A DNA stretch of 64,000 bases from Runella rosea (GCF_003325355.1 NZ_CP030850.1:310001-374000), one strand, 5' to 3'; counted from the first letter of the stretch, positions 19,236 through 28,668 are shown. A program made the numbers and translations. Notes: generated by a model from the sequence alone, not told the origin.

Positions 19236-19832
19236 TTAGAAAGGCCGAATTGCTTTCACAAAGCGGTTTTTGAAGTATTTAGAATAGAGATTATCTTCCC
19301 GAACACCCTTGGAAGACGAGGCGTGGATGAACAGAATTTCGTTTTTGCCCCTTACTTCCGTCACAATGCCCACGTGCGATACGTAGCCCGCTTTGCCCGC
19401 ATCTGGGACGTAAAAAATCCAGTCGCCCGCTTTGATGTCGTGTACTTCTTCGACTTCGGTGCCAAATTCGGCCTGTTGCCACGAGATACGGGGAACTTTA
19501 AGTCCCACTTCGGTATAAACACTGGCAACCAACCCTGAGCAGTCTATGCCGCGACGGTCGTTGCCGCCGCTACGGTAGGGGGTTCCAGTGAAAGTGCGTG
19601 CCGTATTTACTACGTCGCGAACGTAGTTTGTATATGCGCCTTTGGGCTTAACCGCCAAGGGACGTTTTGATGCGGGGGCTTTTGCTGCGGGTCGTGTATT
19701 GGTGCTCCTCGATGGTGCTTCTGACGTTCTGAAAACGGCACATGAAGTCATCATTAAAGCAATAAAAAGACTACCAGATTGAAATGCAAAACGTTGTTTG
19801 GATAAGTACTGGAAAAATAGACGAAAGCACAT
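19236..19832 (-). CDS. NlpC/P60 family peptidoglycan hydrolase, lipoprotein
   Basis: 198 residues. The N-terminal hydrophobic stretch ends in the lipobox LMMTSC (Cys31), followed by a Ser/Pro/Lys-rich linker. The NlpC/P60 domain begins near residue 70: GTPYRSGGNDRRGIDCSGLV carries the catalytic Cys98, and YVSHVGIV carries the His. Such D,L-endopeptidases cut peptide stems of peptidoglycan. It is convergent with the FGE-domain gene, with 4 bp between stops. Confidence 0.92.
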   Translation of the reverse strand: MCFRLFFQYLSKQRFAFQSGSLFIALMMTSCAVFRTSEAPSRSTNTRPAAKAPASKRPLAVKPKGAYTNYVRDVVNTARTFTGTPYRSGGNDRRGIDCSGLVASVYTEVGLKVPRISWQQAEFGTEVEEVHDIKAGDWIFYVPDAGKAGYVSHVGIVTEVRGKNEILFIHASSSKGVREDNLYSKYFKNRFVKAIRPF

Positions 19833-19940
19833 AGCGTTAGGGATAACCGGTCAAGGAAAACTATTTACTGCGTACCTCAAGGGCTGATTCTGCAAAAATA
19901 ACGAACGAATAAGAAAATTAGCGTGGATATTTTTCAATTT

Positions 19941-19948
19941 TAGCTTTG
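19941..19948 (+). promoter_or_regulatory. Possible -7 box upstream of the GNAT gene
   Basis: TAGCTTTG is an exact TAnnTTTG, 84 bp before the ATG at 20032. No clear -33 TTTG is present. Confidence 0.35.
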
Positions 19949-20031
19949 TTTGCAAGGTAGATATGCCTTTCAACTTTTTGGGGAACTTTGAAAATCAAAA
20001 ACTGTTTTAGAAAAAAGCCCAACGACCAAGA

Positions 20032-20529
20032 ATGATTAAACTGATTACCGCTACGCAAGCGCATTTGCCCGAAATCAAACACATCGCCTATGAGACTTGG
20101 CCTGCTACTTTTGGGGCCATTCTTTCCGAAAAACAAATCGCTTATATGCTCGACTGGATGTACAGCATTCCGTCGCTGACGAGCCAGATTGAGGAGAGAG
20201 GGCACGTATTTATTTTGGCCCAAGAAGGCGACGAATATCTCGGTTATGTATCTTACGAACTGAATTGTAATGGGTTACCTAAAACAAAAATTCATAAGAT
20301 TTACTTATTGCCCGCCAGTCAGGGAAAAGGCGTAGGGGCGATGCTCATTAACCACGTCGGAGAAATTGCTACCGAAAACGAGAATAAAGCCCTGTTGCTC
20401 AACGTAAATCGTTACAACAAAGCCGTTGGGTTTTACGAAAAAATGGGTTTTAACATCGTGGGAAATGAAAACATTGACATCGGCGATGGCTTTCTCATGG
20501 AAGATTATATCATGGAAAAACCGTTGTGA
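20032..20529 (+). CDS. GNAT family N-acetyltransferase
   Basis: 165 residues, a single complete GNAT domain. YLGYVSYELNCNGLPKTKIH covers strands 3-4, KIYLLPASQGKGVGAMLINH carries the acetyl-CoA binding loop Q-G-K-G-V-G, and NRYNKAVGFYEKMGFNIVG is the typical C-terminal motif. The substrate is unknown; its size fits the small-molecule or ribosomal-protein acetyltransferases. It ends 61 bp before the frameshifted DUF255 gene on the same strand. Confidence 0.88.
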   Translation: MIKLITATQAHLPEIKHIAYETWPATFGAILSEKQIAYMLDWMYSIPSLTSQIEERGHVFILAQEGDEYLGYVSYELNCNGLPKTKIHKIYLLPASQGKGVGAMLINHVGEIATENENKALLLNVNRYNKAVGFYEKMGFNIVGNENIDIGDGFLMEDYIMEKPL

Positions 20530-20590
20530 TCGACCTTTATATTTTCCGCACATTCCAAATGTATCATTTTACTAATCCACACAATCAGCC

Positions 20591-22725
20591 ATGTCAAATC
20601 GCCTCATAAATGAAACCTCACCGTATTTGCTTCAACACGCCCACAATCCTGTAGACTGGTATCCATGGGGAGAAGAAGCACTGACCAAGGCCCGTACCGA
20701 ACATAAGCCCATCATTGTAAGCATTGGCTATTCGGCCTGCCATTGGTGCCACGTGATGGAGCGAGAAAGTTTTGAAAAAGAGCAGGTTGCGGGTGTGATG
20801 AACGCCGATTTTGTTTGTATTAAAGTAGACCGCGAAGAGCGCCCCGACGTTGATGCCATTTACATGGATGCCATTCATGCCATGGGCGCGAGGGGCGGTT
20901 GGCCGCTTAACGTTTTTTTGTTGCCCGACGCCAAGCCGTTTTACGGGGTTACGTATTTGCCCGCCCAAAATTGGGTGCAATTGCTAGGCAGTGTAAAAAA
21001 TGCGTTTGTAAATCATCACGAAGATTTGGTAAAATCGGCTGCTGGTTTTACGGACAATATGCTGGTCAAAGAATCTGACAAATATAACCTGCACGTAGGG
21101 GCAGGCTTTACGTCTGCCCAAACAGTCGGCGGAATGGGGGCAAGCCCTGCCCCTACGGTAGACGACTTGGACGAGATGTTTGAGAAAATAAAGGGCCATT
21201 TTGATACCGAAAAAGGAGGCATGGACCGGGCTCCCAAATTCCCCATGCCTTCCATTTATAAATTTTTATTGCGATACTATGCCGTTTCCCACAATCCAGA
21301 GGCATTGCGGCATATTGAATTATCGCTCAACCGAATTGCATTGGGGGGATTTATGACCACGTAGGGGGTGGTTGGGCGCGTTATTCGGTGGATGATGAAT
21401 GGTTTATTCCGCACTTTGAAAAAATGCTTTACGATAATGGCCAGTTGGTGAGCATTTTTTCGGAAGCATATACCCTGACCAAGAGTGATTTGTACAAAAG
21501 CCGCGTGTACGAAACCATTGACTGGCTGGCTCGCGAAATGACGAGTGCCGAAGGTGGGTTTTATTCGGCACTTGATGCTGATAGTGAAGGAATTGAGGGG
21601 AAATTTTACATCTGGACGCAGGCCGAATTGAAAGAAATCTTAGGAGAAGATTTTGGGTGGTTTTCTAAATTGTATAACATCAGAGCCGCGGGCAACTGGG
21701 AGCATGGCTACAATCATTTGCATTTAACAACGGTGAATATCGCTCCAGGAAAGGGATTGCCTTATTTAGCCACGGAAACCGAAGAAAAATCGGGATGGTG
21801 GGTAGGGCCGCCTTTAAATAGTTTGATGAATGGCATGTTTGAAAAAGATTCCACTTATCAAAATGCGCTTCAAAAACTCTTTGTTGCTCGCGAAAGCCGC
21901 GTGCGCCCGGGGCTAGATGATAAGATTCTTTCTTCGTGGAATGGCTTGATGCTCAAAGGGCTGACCGATGCTTATCGGGCGTTTGGCGAAGAAAAATTTA
22001 AAGAATTAGCCTTAAAAAATGCACACTTTTTGAAAGAAAAAATGACCGCGCCAAACCACCAACTGTGGCATAGTTATAAAAACGGCAAAGCCAGTATTGT
22101 CGGTTTTTTGGAAGATTATGCGGCGGTCATTGACGGCTATTTGGGCCTGTATCAAGCCACTTTTGAAGAAGAATGGCTCGATGAAGCGTTGCATTTAATG
22201 GCCTACGCCGTCGAGAATCTGTACGATTCTGAAGATGAACTCTTTTATTTTACGGATACCAACGCCGAAGAATTGATTGCGCGGAAAAAAGAGGTTTTTG
22301 ACAACGTGATGCCCGCCTCCAATTCGCTCATGGCCCATAATCTGTTTGCCCTAGGAACCTTGTTTGACTATGCCGACTACGTAAAATTAGCGGATTGGAT
22401 GTTGGCAAAAATGCGAAATGCACTCCTGACCGACGTGCAATGGGGTACAAATTGGGCGGCATTGTACGCCTTGAGAGCACAACCCACGGCTGAAATTGCC
22501 ATCGTGGGAGAAGAAGTGGAGCATTTCCGTAAACAATTGGAAGAGCGTTTTGTGCCAAACAAAATACTGGTCGGTACCAAAACAGCTTCTGATTTGCCTC
22601 TTTTGCAGGAACGTATTGCCAAACAACAGCAGACAACGGTGTACGTTTGCTTTAACAAAACCTGTCAGTTGCCGGTTAATACGATGGAAGAAGTTTGGAA
22701 ACAACTGAATTATATTAACGAATAA
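20591..22725 (+). pseudogene. Thioredoxin-domain DUF255 (YyaL/SSP411-type) protein, single-base frameshift
   Basis: Two reading frames together make one complete protein of about 711 residues, the normal family length. The first part (20591-21364) has the DUF255 thioredoxin-like domain with [15 protein letters not shown]; the second (from 21388) continues with WFIPHFEKMLYDNGQLVSIF and the six-hairpin glycosidase-like barrel. The break is at the run of six G at 21343-21348: one more G would give [20 protein letters not shown], exactly the family sequence at this place, and remove the stop. It is either a real inactivating deletion, a phase-variable tract or a sequencing error. Role of the family is unclear. 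Confidence 0.85.
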
Positions 22726-22750
22726 AACCCATATAGCATCCCGCCTACCC

Positions 22751-23548
22751 ATGCCCAACTCTACACCTTTTGAACAGAAAAAGCAGTTTCTGTTCCTCGC
22801 TTTGTGTGGTCTTTTTTTGACCAATGCGTTGATTGCGGAGATTATCGGCGTCAAAATATTCTCCGTTGAATCTTTACTGGGTACCTCACCCGCTCAGTTG
22901 CCGCTGTTTGGTACTACTTTGGATTTTAACATGTCGGCGGGGGTAGTCAACTGGCCGATTGTGTTTATTACTTCCGACATTATCAACGAGTATTTTGGAA
23001 AAAAAGGCGTTCGCCGTATTTCGTATCTGACGGCCATTTTTATTGCCTACATGTATATTGTCATTTATGCTACTACGTCATTGCCTCCCGCCCAGTTTTG
23101 GTTGGAGGTCAACAGCAAGGACAGCCACGGCAACGCCATGAACATCGACGGGGCCTTCAACGCGATTTTTCGGCAAGGTCTCGGCATTATGCTTGGCTCG
23201 ATTGTCGCTTTTTTAATCGGACAAGTGTTGGATGTAACCGTTTTTTCGTGGTTGCGCCGGCGTACGGGCAGCAAATACATTTGGTTACGGGCTACGGGCT
23301 CAACGTTGTTTTCGCAATTGGTGGATAGCTTTGTCGTGATTTTTATTGCCTTTTACCTTTTCGGCAACTGGTCGGTAACGCAGATTTTACAGGTAGGAAG
23401 CATCAATTACATTTACAAAGGCTGTATTGCGTTGTTGACAACGCCAGTTTTGTACGTAGCACATTATTTAATTGACCAATATTTGGGTAAAGAAAATGCT
23501 CGTCGATTGGCTGATGAAGCAGCGGGTATGAGTTTTACGGCGGTGTAA
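22751..23548 (+). CDS. yhhQ: Queuosine precursor transporter (YhhQ/DUF165 family)
   Basis: 265 residues with about six transmembrane helices. VNWPIVFITSDIINEYFGKK, followed by GVRRISYLTAIFI, is the family signature, and LWLRATGSTLFSQLVDSFVV-like sequence near residue 180 is the second. The family imports 7-cyano- or 7-aminomethyl-7-deazaguanine for queuosine synthesis in tRNA. It begins 25 bp after the DUF255 frame. No preQ1 riboswitch was seen in the short upstream gap. Confidence 0.9.
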   Translation: MPNSTPFEQKKQFLFLALCGLFLTNALIAEIIGVKIFSVESLLGTSPAQLPLFGTTLDFNMSAGVVNWPIVFITSDIINEYFGKKGVRRISYLTAIFIAYMYIVIYATTSLPPAQFWLEVNSKDSHGNAMNIDGAFNAIFRQGLGIMLGSIVAFLIGQVLDVTVFSWLRRRTGSKYIWLRATGSTLFSQLVDSFVVIFIAFYLFGNWSVTQILQVGSINYIYKGCIALLTTPVLYVAHYLIDQYLGKENARRLADEAAGMSFTAV

Positions 23549-23965
23549 GAATATCTTTTGAATCGACATGATGTTTAAGCGAAAAGCTTATCATTGACTG
23601 CGTAATCAATTCAAGTTTACTATATTTGGCCTTGTATCAATCGTGCAATTGCTTGGCGGGCAGTTGCACGATTAACATGATTCTGATGAGGTATCGCCTC
23701 AAAAAGTAGCGGTTGGACATGCCAATATGAAGCCTTGATTTGATACTCACTGTGCTACCTGGCATGTCATTGGTCGAAGCAATTATTTAAATTGTCATTT
23801 CAATTTCCAAGCTTATAAAGCTATATTTGATAAAGGGTATATGTCAAAAAGGATATGCCTTATATGCGGTTTTGTCTTTGACAGCATTAAAGACATTCAA
23901 AGCTTGGCCGGTGGTAAATAAGAATAAAAGAAAATCTATTCTTTACCCGTAATCAATTCAAACCA
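23549..23965 (+). other. Non-coding block with promoter box, hairpins and flanking 14-bp direct repeat
   Basis: 417 bp with no convincing reading frame. It contains the direct repeat CGTAATCAATTCAA at 23601-23614 and 23948-23961, -7 boxes TATATTTG at 23621-23628 and 23822-23829, a long hairpin at 23639-23673, a small one at 23687-23701 (TGAGG/CCTCA) and a 9-bp inverted repeat GACATGCCA/TGGCATGTC (23715-23723 with 23761-23769). Confidence 0.7.
23621..23673 (+). ncRNA. Candidate small structured RNA (start only)
   Basis: An exact TAnnTTTG box (23621-23628) predicts transcription from about 23635, and a 14-bp stem (23639-23652 with 23660-23673, one G-U pair, 7-nt loop) begins 4 nt later. The end of the transcript cannot be fixed. 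The alternative is a 5' leader hairpin for the SnoaL-like gene at 23966. Confidence 0.35.
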
Positions 23966-24415
23966 ATGAAAAAACTAAGCATTTCTCTCTTCATTTTTCT
24001 TTTATCAAGGATTACTATATGCGCTCAAACCGACCCTCGTGAAGCAGAACTTCGCCGCATGGAAAATATTGAGCGAGAAGCTACTATGCGAGGCGATTCG
24101 GCTGTTTTGTTTGGGAAAATCTGGTCGAATGAGATGGTCGTAAACACCCCTGCCAACCGTGTAGGTACTGTGGAAGGTACAAAAATGCAGCTACGTACTG
24201 GCAATTTAGCCTATGCTTCGTTTGTGCGAAATATTGAAAAAATAACCTTCAACGATAACATAGCCTTGGTGATGGGCGAAGAAATCACAAAACCGCAACA
24301 ACATCAACAACATACAGGCAAGACCGTTACTCGCCGATTTACCAATATTTGGAAATACGCAAACAACCAATGGTTTATGATAGGGCGGCAGGCTACCATC
24401 GTAAAGGTAGAGTAA
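23966..24415 (+). CDS. Exported SnoaL-like/NTF2-fold (DUF4440-type) protein
   Basis: 149 residues. The signal peptide ends at ICAQT. The rest matches the NTF2/SnoaL fold: an N-terminal helix with REAELRRMENIEREATMRGD, a strand-rich core MVVNTPANRV, and the C-terminal FTNIWKYANNQWFMIGRQAT that is typical of DUF4440-type proteins. No catalytic residues can be named. It lies directly before the first AraC of the cluster. Confidence 0.8.
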   Translation: MKKLSISLFIFLLSRITICAQTDPREAELRRMENIEREATMRGDSAVLFGKIWSNEMVVNTPANRVGTVEGTKMQLRTGNLAYASFVRNIEKITFNDNIALVMGEEITKPQQHQQHTGKTVTRRFTNIWKYANNQWFMIGRQATIVKVE

Positions 24416-24517
24416 AGCTACGCATGTACCGGCAGGCACCGTTTAATAAGTTTTGTTCTTCTTCTTTGAATATCAAGGGCTTTGGATGTATTTTTAAGAA
24501 ATATACCCTGCCTTACC

Positions 24518-25309
24518 ATGCTCCAAGTTTTACCGCCGCATCCGGCCCTTCGGCCTTTTGTAAAAGCGTATTGGTATTTGCACATTCAGCACAATATGCC
24601 TTTGGTGAGTTTGCCGATTGCTCCCGTTCCTGAAACGGGGCTTTATTTTTATCCCAAAGGCAAATTATGCGTAAATTATTTGGACAATTCTACAATTAAA
24701 ATGCCTGATAATCTCATTGCAGGGCAAATCACGCTCCGACATAATCTGCTGATTCCGAATAATTATTTGATGTTTAAAGTTTTGCTTCAACCAATGGGCT
24801 TCTTTCGGCTGTTTGGCATTCCAATGAGTCTATTTGCGGGTAGTTATGGGGAAATGAGTGCCGTTATAGGTAAGGATGTCAATGAAGTGCGCGAGCGCAT
24901 TGAAAATGCGGATACGTTTTATGAAATGGTAGCCATTATTGAAGAATTTTTGTTGAATAAAATTCGGAATTACAAAGTAGATACACATCCAATTGACGCC
25001 GTGATTCCATTAATGCACCAGACCGGCGGTGTTTTCACATTGGACAAATTGGCAAATGATGCGTGCCTGAGTAATCGTCAGTTTGAACGCAAATTTGTGG
25101 AAAGAACAGGCGTATCCCCCAAATTTTATGGACGGGTTATTCGCTTCAATCAGGCAATGAAACTCAAGCAAAAATTCCCTCAGTTGAGTTGGATGAACGT
25201 TGCCCATGACTGCGGTTATTTTGACCACAATCATTTACTGCGTGATTTTAAGCAATTTACGGGTGCAGTCCCGAGCGGTTTTGATTTTGATAAAGCCGTG
25301 ATTTATTAA
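24518..25309 (+). CDS. AraC-family regulator, paralogue 1 of the cluster
   Basis: 263 residues. The N-terminal half (HPALRPFVKAYWYLHIQHN onward) is the beta-rich sensor region shared by all members of this cluster (DUF6597-like). The C-terminal ~95 residues are the double helix-turn-helix: LANDACLSNRQFERKFVERT and MNVAHDCGYFDHNHLLRDFK, then the FTGAVPSGF end. The ATG at 24518 aligns with the N-terminus of the paralogues; the frame from 24482 is longer than needed. The likely target is the downstream membrane gene at 25388, whose promoter has the shared operator. The inducer is unknown. Confidence 0.85.
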   Translation: MLQVLPPHPALRPFVKAYWYLHIQHNMPLVSLPIAPVPETGLYFYPKGKLCVNYLDNSTIKMPDNLIAGQITLRHNLLIPNNYLMFKVLLQPMGFFRLFGIPMSLFAGSYGEMSAVIGKDVNEVRERIENADTFYEMVAIIEEFLLNKIRNYKVDTHPIDAVIPLMHQTGGVFTLDKLANDACLSNRQFERKFVERTGVSPKFYGRVIRFNQAMKLKQKFPQLSWMNVAHDCGYFDHNHLLRDFKQFTGAVPSGFDFDKAVIY

Positions 25310-25313
25310 AAAA

Positions 25314-25359
25314 TGTCGTTTTTTTACTAAGCCTTCTCTAAAAGGGTTAAGTAGATTTG
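25314..25359 (+). promoter_or_regulatory. Operator-promoter site 1 of the AraC-cluster motif
   Basis: TGTCGTTTTTTTACTAA starts at 25314, and the -7 box TAGATTTG (exact) starts at 25352, 38 bp later. It lies between AraC paralogue 1 and the membrane protein at 25388. Confidence 0.65.
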
Positions 25360-25387
25360 TGAAATTATCAATTCAATTTTCTGTCTA

Positions 25388-25927
25388 ATGACACTGCTTA
25401 TCAACTCCATTCGCCCCGTTGCGTTGTATTTTCTCCTTCTTATTTCGGGTATTTACGCAGGGTTACATTTTTCGGGCATGATCAACCCGTTGGTTTTTGG
25501 GGTTATCAATGCCAAAGGCGATTTGATGAATTCGGTAGATTGGGCCAAATCCTGGCAAATTACCGACGGTTTTATGCGAGTTCGTATGGGAGTTGTTGGG
25601 CCAATCATTCTGTTTAGTTATCTCATTTCCCTACTGCTGTTTATCAAGAAATGGCGAACGCCGGTATTTTGGTTGATTTTGGCCGCTTTTGGGCTATTTA
25701 TTGCCGATGTAATGCTGACTGGCAACCAACAAATTCCTATCAATCGCTACATCGAAACCTTAGATTTTCAGCACCTTACCGCCGAGCAAGTGGCAAAAAT
25801 CAATGAAATACACCCGCAAGTCATCAAGAATTTTCAGAGCAGGGAGTGGTTTTCTATTTTGGGCTTTGTATTGGTAGCTTTGACGCCCTTTGTTTCAAAG
25901 CCGCATGGCAGCGGGCTTCAGCGTTGA
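25388..25927 (+). CDS. Four-helix membrane protein, DUF1772/anthrone-oxygenase-like
   Basis: 179 residues with four hydrophobic segments. GIYAGLHFSGMINPLVFGV at the N-terminus and DVMLTGNQQIPINRYIE in the middle, with its N-x-P-x-N-like run, resemble the DUF1772 family (anthrone oxygenase-like membrane proteins). The assignment is from memory and moderate. It has its own operator-promoter and sits between AraC paralogue 1 and another membrane gene. Confidence 0.65.
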   Translation: MTLLINSIRPVALYFLLLISGIYAGLHFSGMINPLVFGVINAKGDLMNSVDWAKSWQITDGFMRVRMGVVGPIILFSYLISLLLFIKKWRTPVFWLILAAFGLFIADVMLTGNQQIPINRYIETLDFQHLTAEQVAKINEIHPQVIKNFQSREWFSILGFVLVALTPFVSKPHGSGLQR

Positions 25928-25982
25928 AGTAAAGTTTGAGTTAATAATTTTCCTTATCTAATACTGAGAAAGTAGCCGTCTT

Positions 25983-26921
25983 ATGTCTGACAAATCCACT
26001 ACAACTGCTGCAAAATGGGCTTTGCTCATTTATAGCATTCTGACACTGCGCCACTTTGGCATCGCGATGATGTTACAATTCATTATGAATCCTCAGTTTG
26101 CCAATGTCCATGAAAACTTTCTGCTTTATACAAAGACCTACAACAGTTTGATGATTTGGGTTGGGTATGTGCCAGCCGTTTTAATGCTGTTGTCGGCGAT
26201 TTCAATGATTTGGCTGGCACCCAATTTCTTTCCCAAAAAGGCAGTTTATGTCAGCGTTGTGTTAGGCATGATTTCCGTAGTAACTACCCTATGGGTGATG
26301 ATGCCTATCTATAAGCAATGGGCGATCACGGGCTATAATGCGGCGCAAAACCAACACCTGCTGTCCCAAACGCTTTATTTCCAAATTATCCCTTCCGCCT
26401 TACAAGTGGTTATCCTTATTTCATTTCTGCATACGTATCTCCAAGACGTTAAACGCGTAGCCAAATGGATATTTCTGCTTGTGGTCGTGTTGAACTTCTA
26501 TAATATGGGTACAACGAGCATCGAAGGTAGCTTGGCTTATCCTCTATGGGAAACCGTGGGGGCAAAGGATTGGCTGGCCTATCGACAAACGCCTCCCAAC
26601 ATATTGTTTGGCATTATGTTCGTTTTTGCGGCTTTCTCTCCTATTTTTCTGTTGATTGCTATGTATTGGCGCAGACCGAAAGAAATTCCAAAATACTTGG
26701 TTACCAGTTATTTGCTGCTTGTTTTTTATCTTTTTGTGATTACGTTGCTCTACTTTGTGCCTGATTTTCAAGTCCCATTAAACAACGTCCATTCGTTGCC
26801 ATTGATTAAGAAATTGGGGACAGACGATTTGATCTACAGAGCGCCTGCGGGCCTAGCCTTACAGGTCATTGTAGCTTGGATGTTCCTGAAAATAAAGCCG
26901 TCGATTTTGAACAATGATTAG
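25983..26921 (+). CDS. Eight-helix membrane protein of unknown function
   Basis: 312 residues, mostly membrane: about eight hydrophobic segments of 18-22 residues (for example MIWVGYVPAVLMLLSAIS near 57, VYVSVVLGMISVVTTLWV near 88, WIFLLVVVLNFY near 160). Short polar loops; WETVGAKDWLAYRQTPPN is the longest. No family was recognised. It follows the DUF1772-like gene by 55 bp on the same strand and may share its promoter. No AraC-cluster motif lies directly in front of it. Confidence 0.65.
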   Translation: MSDKSTTTAAKWALLIYSILTLRHFGIAMMLQFIMNPQFANVHENFLLYTKTYNSLMIWVGYVPAVLMLLSAISMIWLAPNFFPKKAVYVSVVLGMISVVTTLWVMMPIYKQWAITGYNAAQNQHLLSQTLYFQIIPSALQVVILISFLHTYLQDVKRVAKWIFLLVVVLNFYNMGTTSIEGSLAYPLWETVGAKDWLAYRQTPPNILFGIMFVFAAFSPIFLLIAMYWRRPKEIPKYLVTSYLLLVFYLFVITLLYFVPDFQVPLNNVHSLPLIKKLGTDDLIYRAPAGLALQVIVAWMFLKIKPSILNND

Positions 26922-27018
26922 TTAGGGGTGAAGTAAGTATTGCGCTTCTAAGCAAAGCTTCAAAAACGGTAGTTAATTACTGCATTAAAGCTCGTTCTAA
27001 GTTGATTCATGGGGAAAA

Positions 27019-27063
27019 TGCCGATTTTTTACCACTTGTTTGGTGTCAAAATGCCTATTTTTG
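27019..27063 (+). promoter_or_regulatory. Operator-promoter site 2
   Basis: TGCCGATTTTTTACCACTT starts at 27019, and the exact -7 box TATTTTTG starts at 27056, 37 bp later (one less than at the other sites). A TTG at 27036-27038 could be the -33 element. It drives the frameshifted AraC paralogue 2. Confidence 0.7.
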
Positions 27064-27090
27064 CATCCATTCAACTATTTGTAAATCAGC

Positions 27091-27917
27091 ATGTTTTTCA
27101 GGTATTTGGAGCCCTCGCCGAGGCTTAGGCATATCATAAAGAGCTATTGCTTACTGCATTTTGAGTTTGACAGGAATCAACCGATTCCTGTCAAACCCTT
27201 TCCCGTGCGCCCGGAACACAACTTAGTGTTTTATCTAAAAGGCGGCGTGAATGCCTTTGACCCGGAAACGGGACTTTTTAAGGCTTTTCCCAAAATCTCA
27301 CTCAATGGCACAAAAGGAGACGGTTTGATTTCCACATCAGTCACTCTCAACGGATGGTTTCGATTGATTTTCAGCAGGGAGGGTTGGCAAAGTTTCTAAA
27401 AATGCCACTCAGCGAAGCTTTTTTGGACGAACGTATTGATGCCGAAACCTTACTCAATCCTAATATTAGTCAAGTATATGAGCAAATGGTCAATGCCGCT
27501 ACTTATTCACAAATCATCGAAATCGTTGAGGATTATTTATGGCAAAAAATAAAGTACCAAACCGTTGATATACACCCATTTGATAAAGTGAATTTGTTAA
27601 TTTTAAACCAGCCTGCGACTTATTCGATTGAATATCTTGCCAACCAAGCCTGTTTATCACTGAGTCAATTTGAACGACGATTTAAGCAGCAAATAGGCGT
27701 TTCTCCAAAATTCTTTTTACGGATCAACCGCTTTCATCAGGCATTCATGCTTAAAGACCAAAATCCGACGCTTGATTGGTTGAGTATTGCGCTTCAAACA
27801 GGCTACAATGATTACCAACATTTGGTAAAAGACTTCAAGCAGTTTTCCGGAACGACGCCTAATTCATTACTCAAAGCCCAAGCCGCTGCTCCGGAGCGAA
27901 TCTTACGGTTAGGCTAA
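27091..27917 (+). pseudogene. AraC-family regulator, paralogue 2, frameshifted
   Basis: Two overlapping frames (27091-27399 and 27354-27917) together equal one 275-residue paralogue. The first carries the sensor half (LRHIIKSYCLLHFEF onward); the second carries the helix-turn-helix (LANQACLSLSQFERRFKQQI, WLSIALQTGYNDYQHLVKDF, FSGTTPNSLL). One T is missing from the four-T run at 27368-27371: with five T the frame reads LIFQQGGLAKFLKMPL, matching the paralogues' IFLPGAMYQLFGIPL. Either a real lesion or a sequencing error; the rest is intact, so the lesion must be young. Confidence 0.85.
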
Positions 27918-27921
27918 AACT

Positions 27922-27967
27922 TGCGGATTTTCTACCACTTACGAATACGTTTGCCAAGATACCTTTG
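27922..27967 (+). promoter_or_regulatory. Operator-promoter site 3
   Basis: TGCGGATTTTCTACCACTT starts at 27922, and the exact -7 box TACCTTTG starts at 27960, 38 bp later. It drives the cupin gene at 28006. Confidence 0.7.
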
Positions 27968-28005
27968 TATTGTTAATCAATCGTTTTACTAAAAACAACA
28001 CAGGT

Positions 28006-28548
28006 ATGGAACGCAGAAATTTTGTCAAAAGCGCAGTGCTTTTACCTTCTCTCGGAATGGAAATCAATCCAAAAGCACGTCCTCAAAAAGGCATTAAAGT
28101 AGCCAAAAATGAAGCCCGCTTTCAGAAAAGGGTAAAGATTGGAGCCGTAACGTTAGACTGCAAAGTTTCGGGAAAAGACACCGACGGCGATTTGTACATT
28201 TTTGAAAGTAGCAACAATCTCAAAAACGACGGGCCGCCCCTGCACTCACATCCGGATTTAGACGAAACTTTCTACATCCTGGAAGGCGAAATGAAGTTCA
28301 AAGTCGGCGATGAGATACTGTATTTGAAAAGCGGCGATAACGTATTAATTCCACGAAATGTACCGCATTGTTTTACTTCTAACACCACTCAACCTGCGAA
28401 GATGTTGGTGATTGTGCAGTCGGCTACCACGATGGAAGCATTTTTTGAAGAACTGAGTAAAGTCGAAAAAATTACCCCCGAAATTGGCGCTAAGATTTAC
28501 CAAAAACATAATATGGTACTTTTAGGCTCGCCCCTGATGGCCGATTGA
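28006..28548 (+). CDS. Cupin protein with twin-arginine signal, copy 1
   Basis: 180 residues. The N-terminus MERRNFVKSAVLLPSLG is a Tat-type signal. The body is one cupin barrel: motif 1 PPLHSHPDLDETFYILEGEM with the metal-binding His-x-His and Glu, motif 2 DNVLIPRNVPHCF with the third His. Metal-dependent cupins of this size are often dioxygenases, isomerases or sensors; the reaction is not known here. The start at 28006 is chosen for the signal; the frame from 27970 overlaps the promoter. Likely under AraC paralogue 2 or 3. Confidence 0.82.
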   Translation: MERRNFVKSAVLLPSLGMEINPKARPQKGIKVAKNEARFQKRVKIGAVTLDCKVSGKDTDGDLYIFESSNNLKNDGPPLHSHPDLDETFYILEGEMKFKVGDEILYLKSGDNVLIPRNVPHCFTSNTTQPAKMLVIVQSATTMEAFFEELSKVEKITPEIGAKIYQKHNMVLLGSPLMAD

Positions 28549-28668
28549 CGTCGAATTTGAAACAAAATTCGATTTCAAAAATTACCGTTTAATCAATTGT
28601 TTTTCAAAGGGTTGATAAATACCCTTTTAGGTTGTACTTTTAAAAAAAGTCAGTCATTATCGGTTGCT

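Noticed and set aside
21343-21364. Programmed ribosomal frameshift in the DUF255 gene
   Set aside because: The family is not known for frameshifting, and no slippery heptamer with a downstream pseudoknot stands out; a single lost G is simpler.
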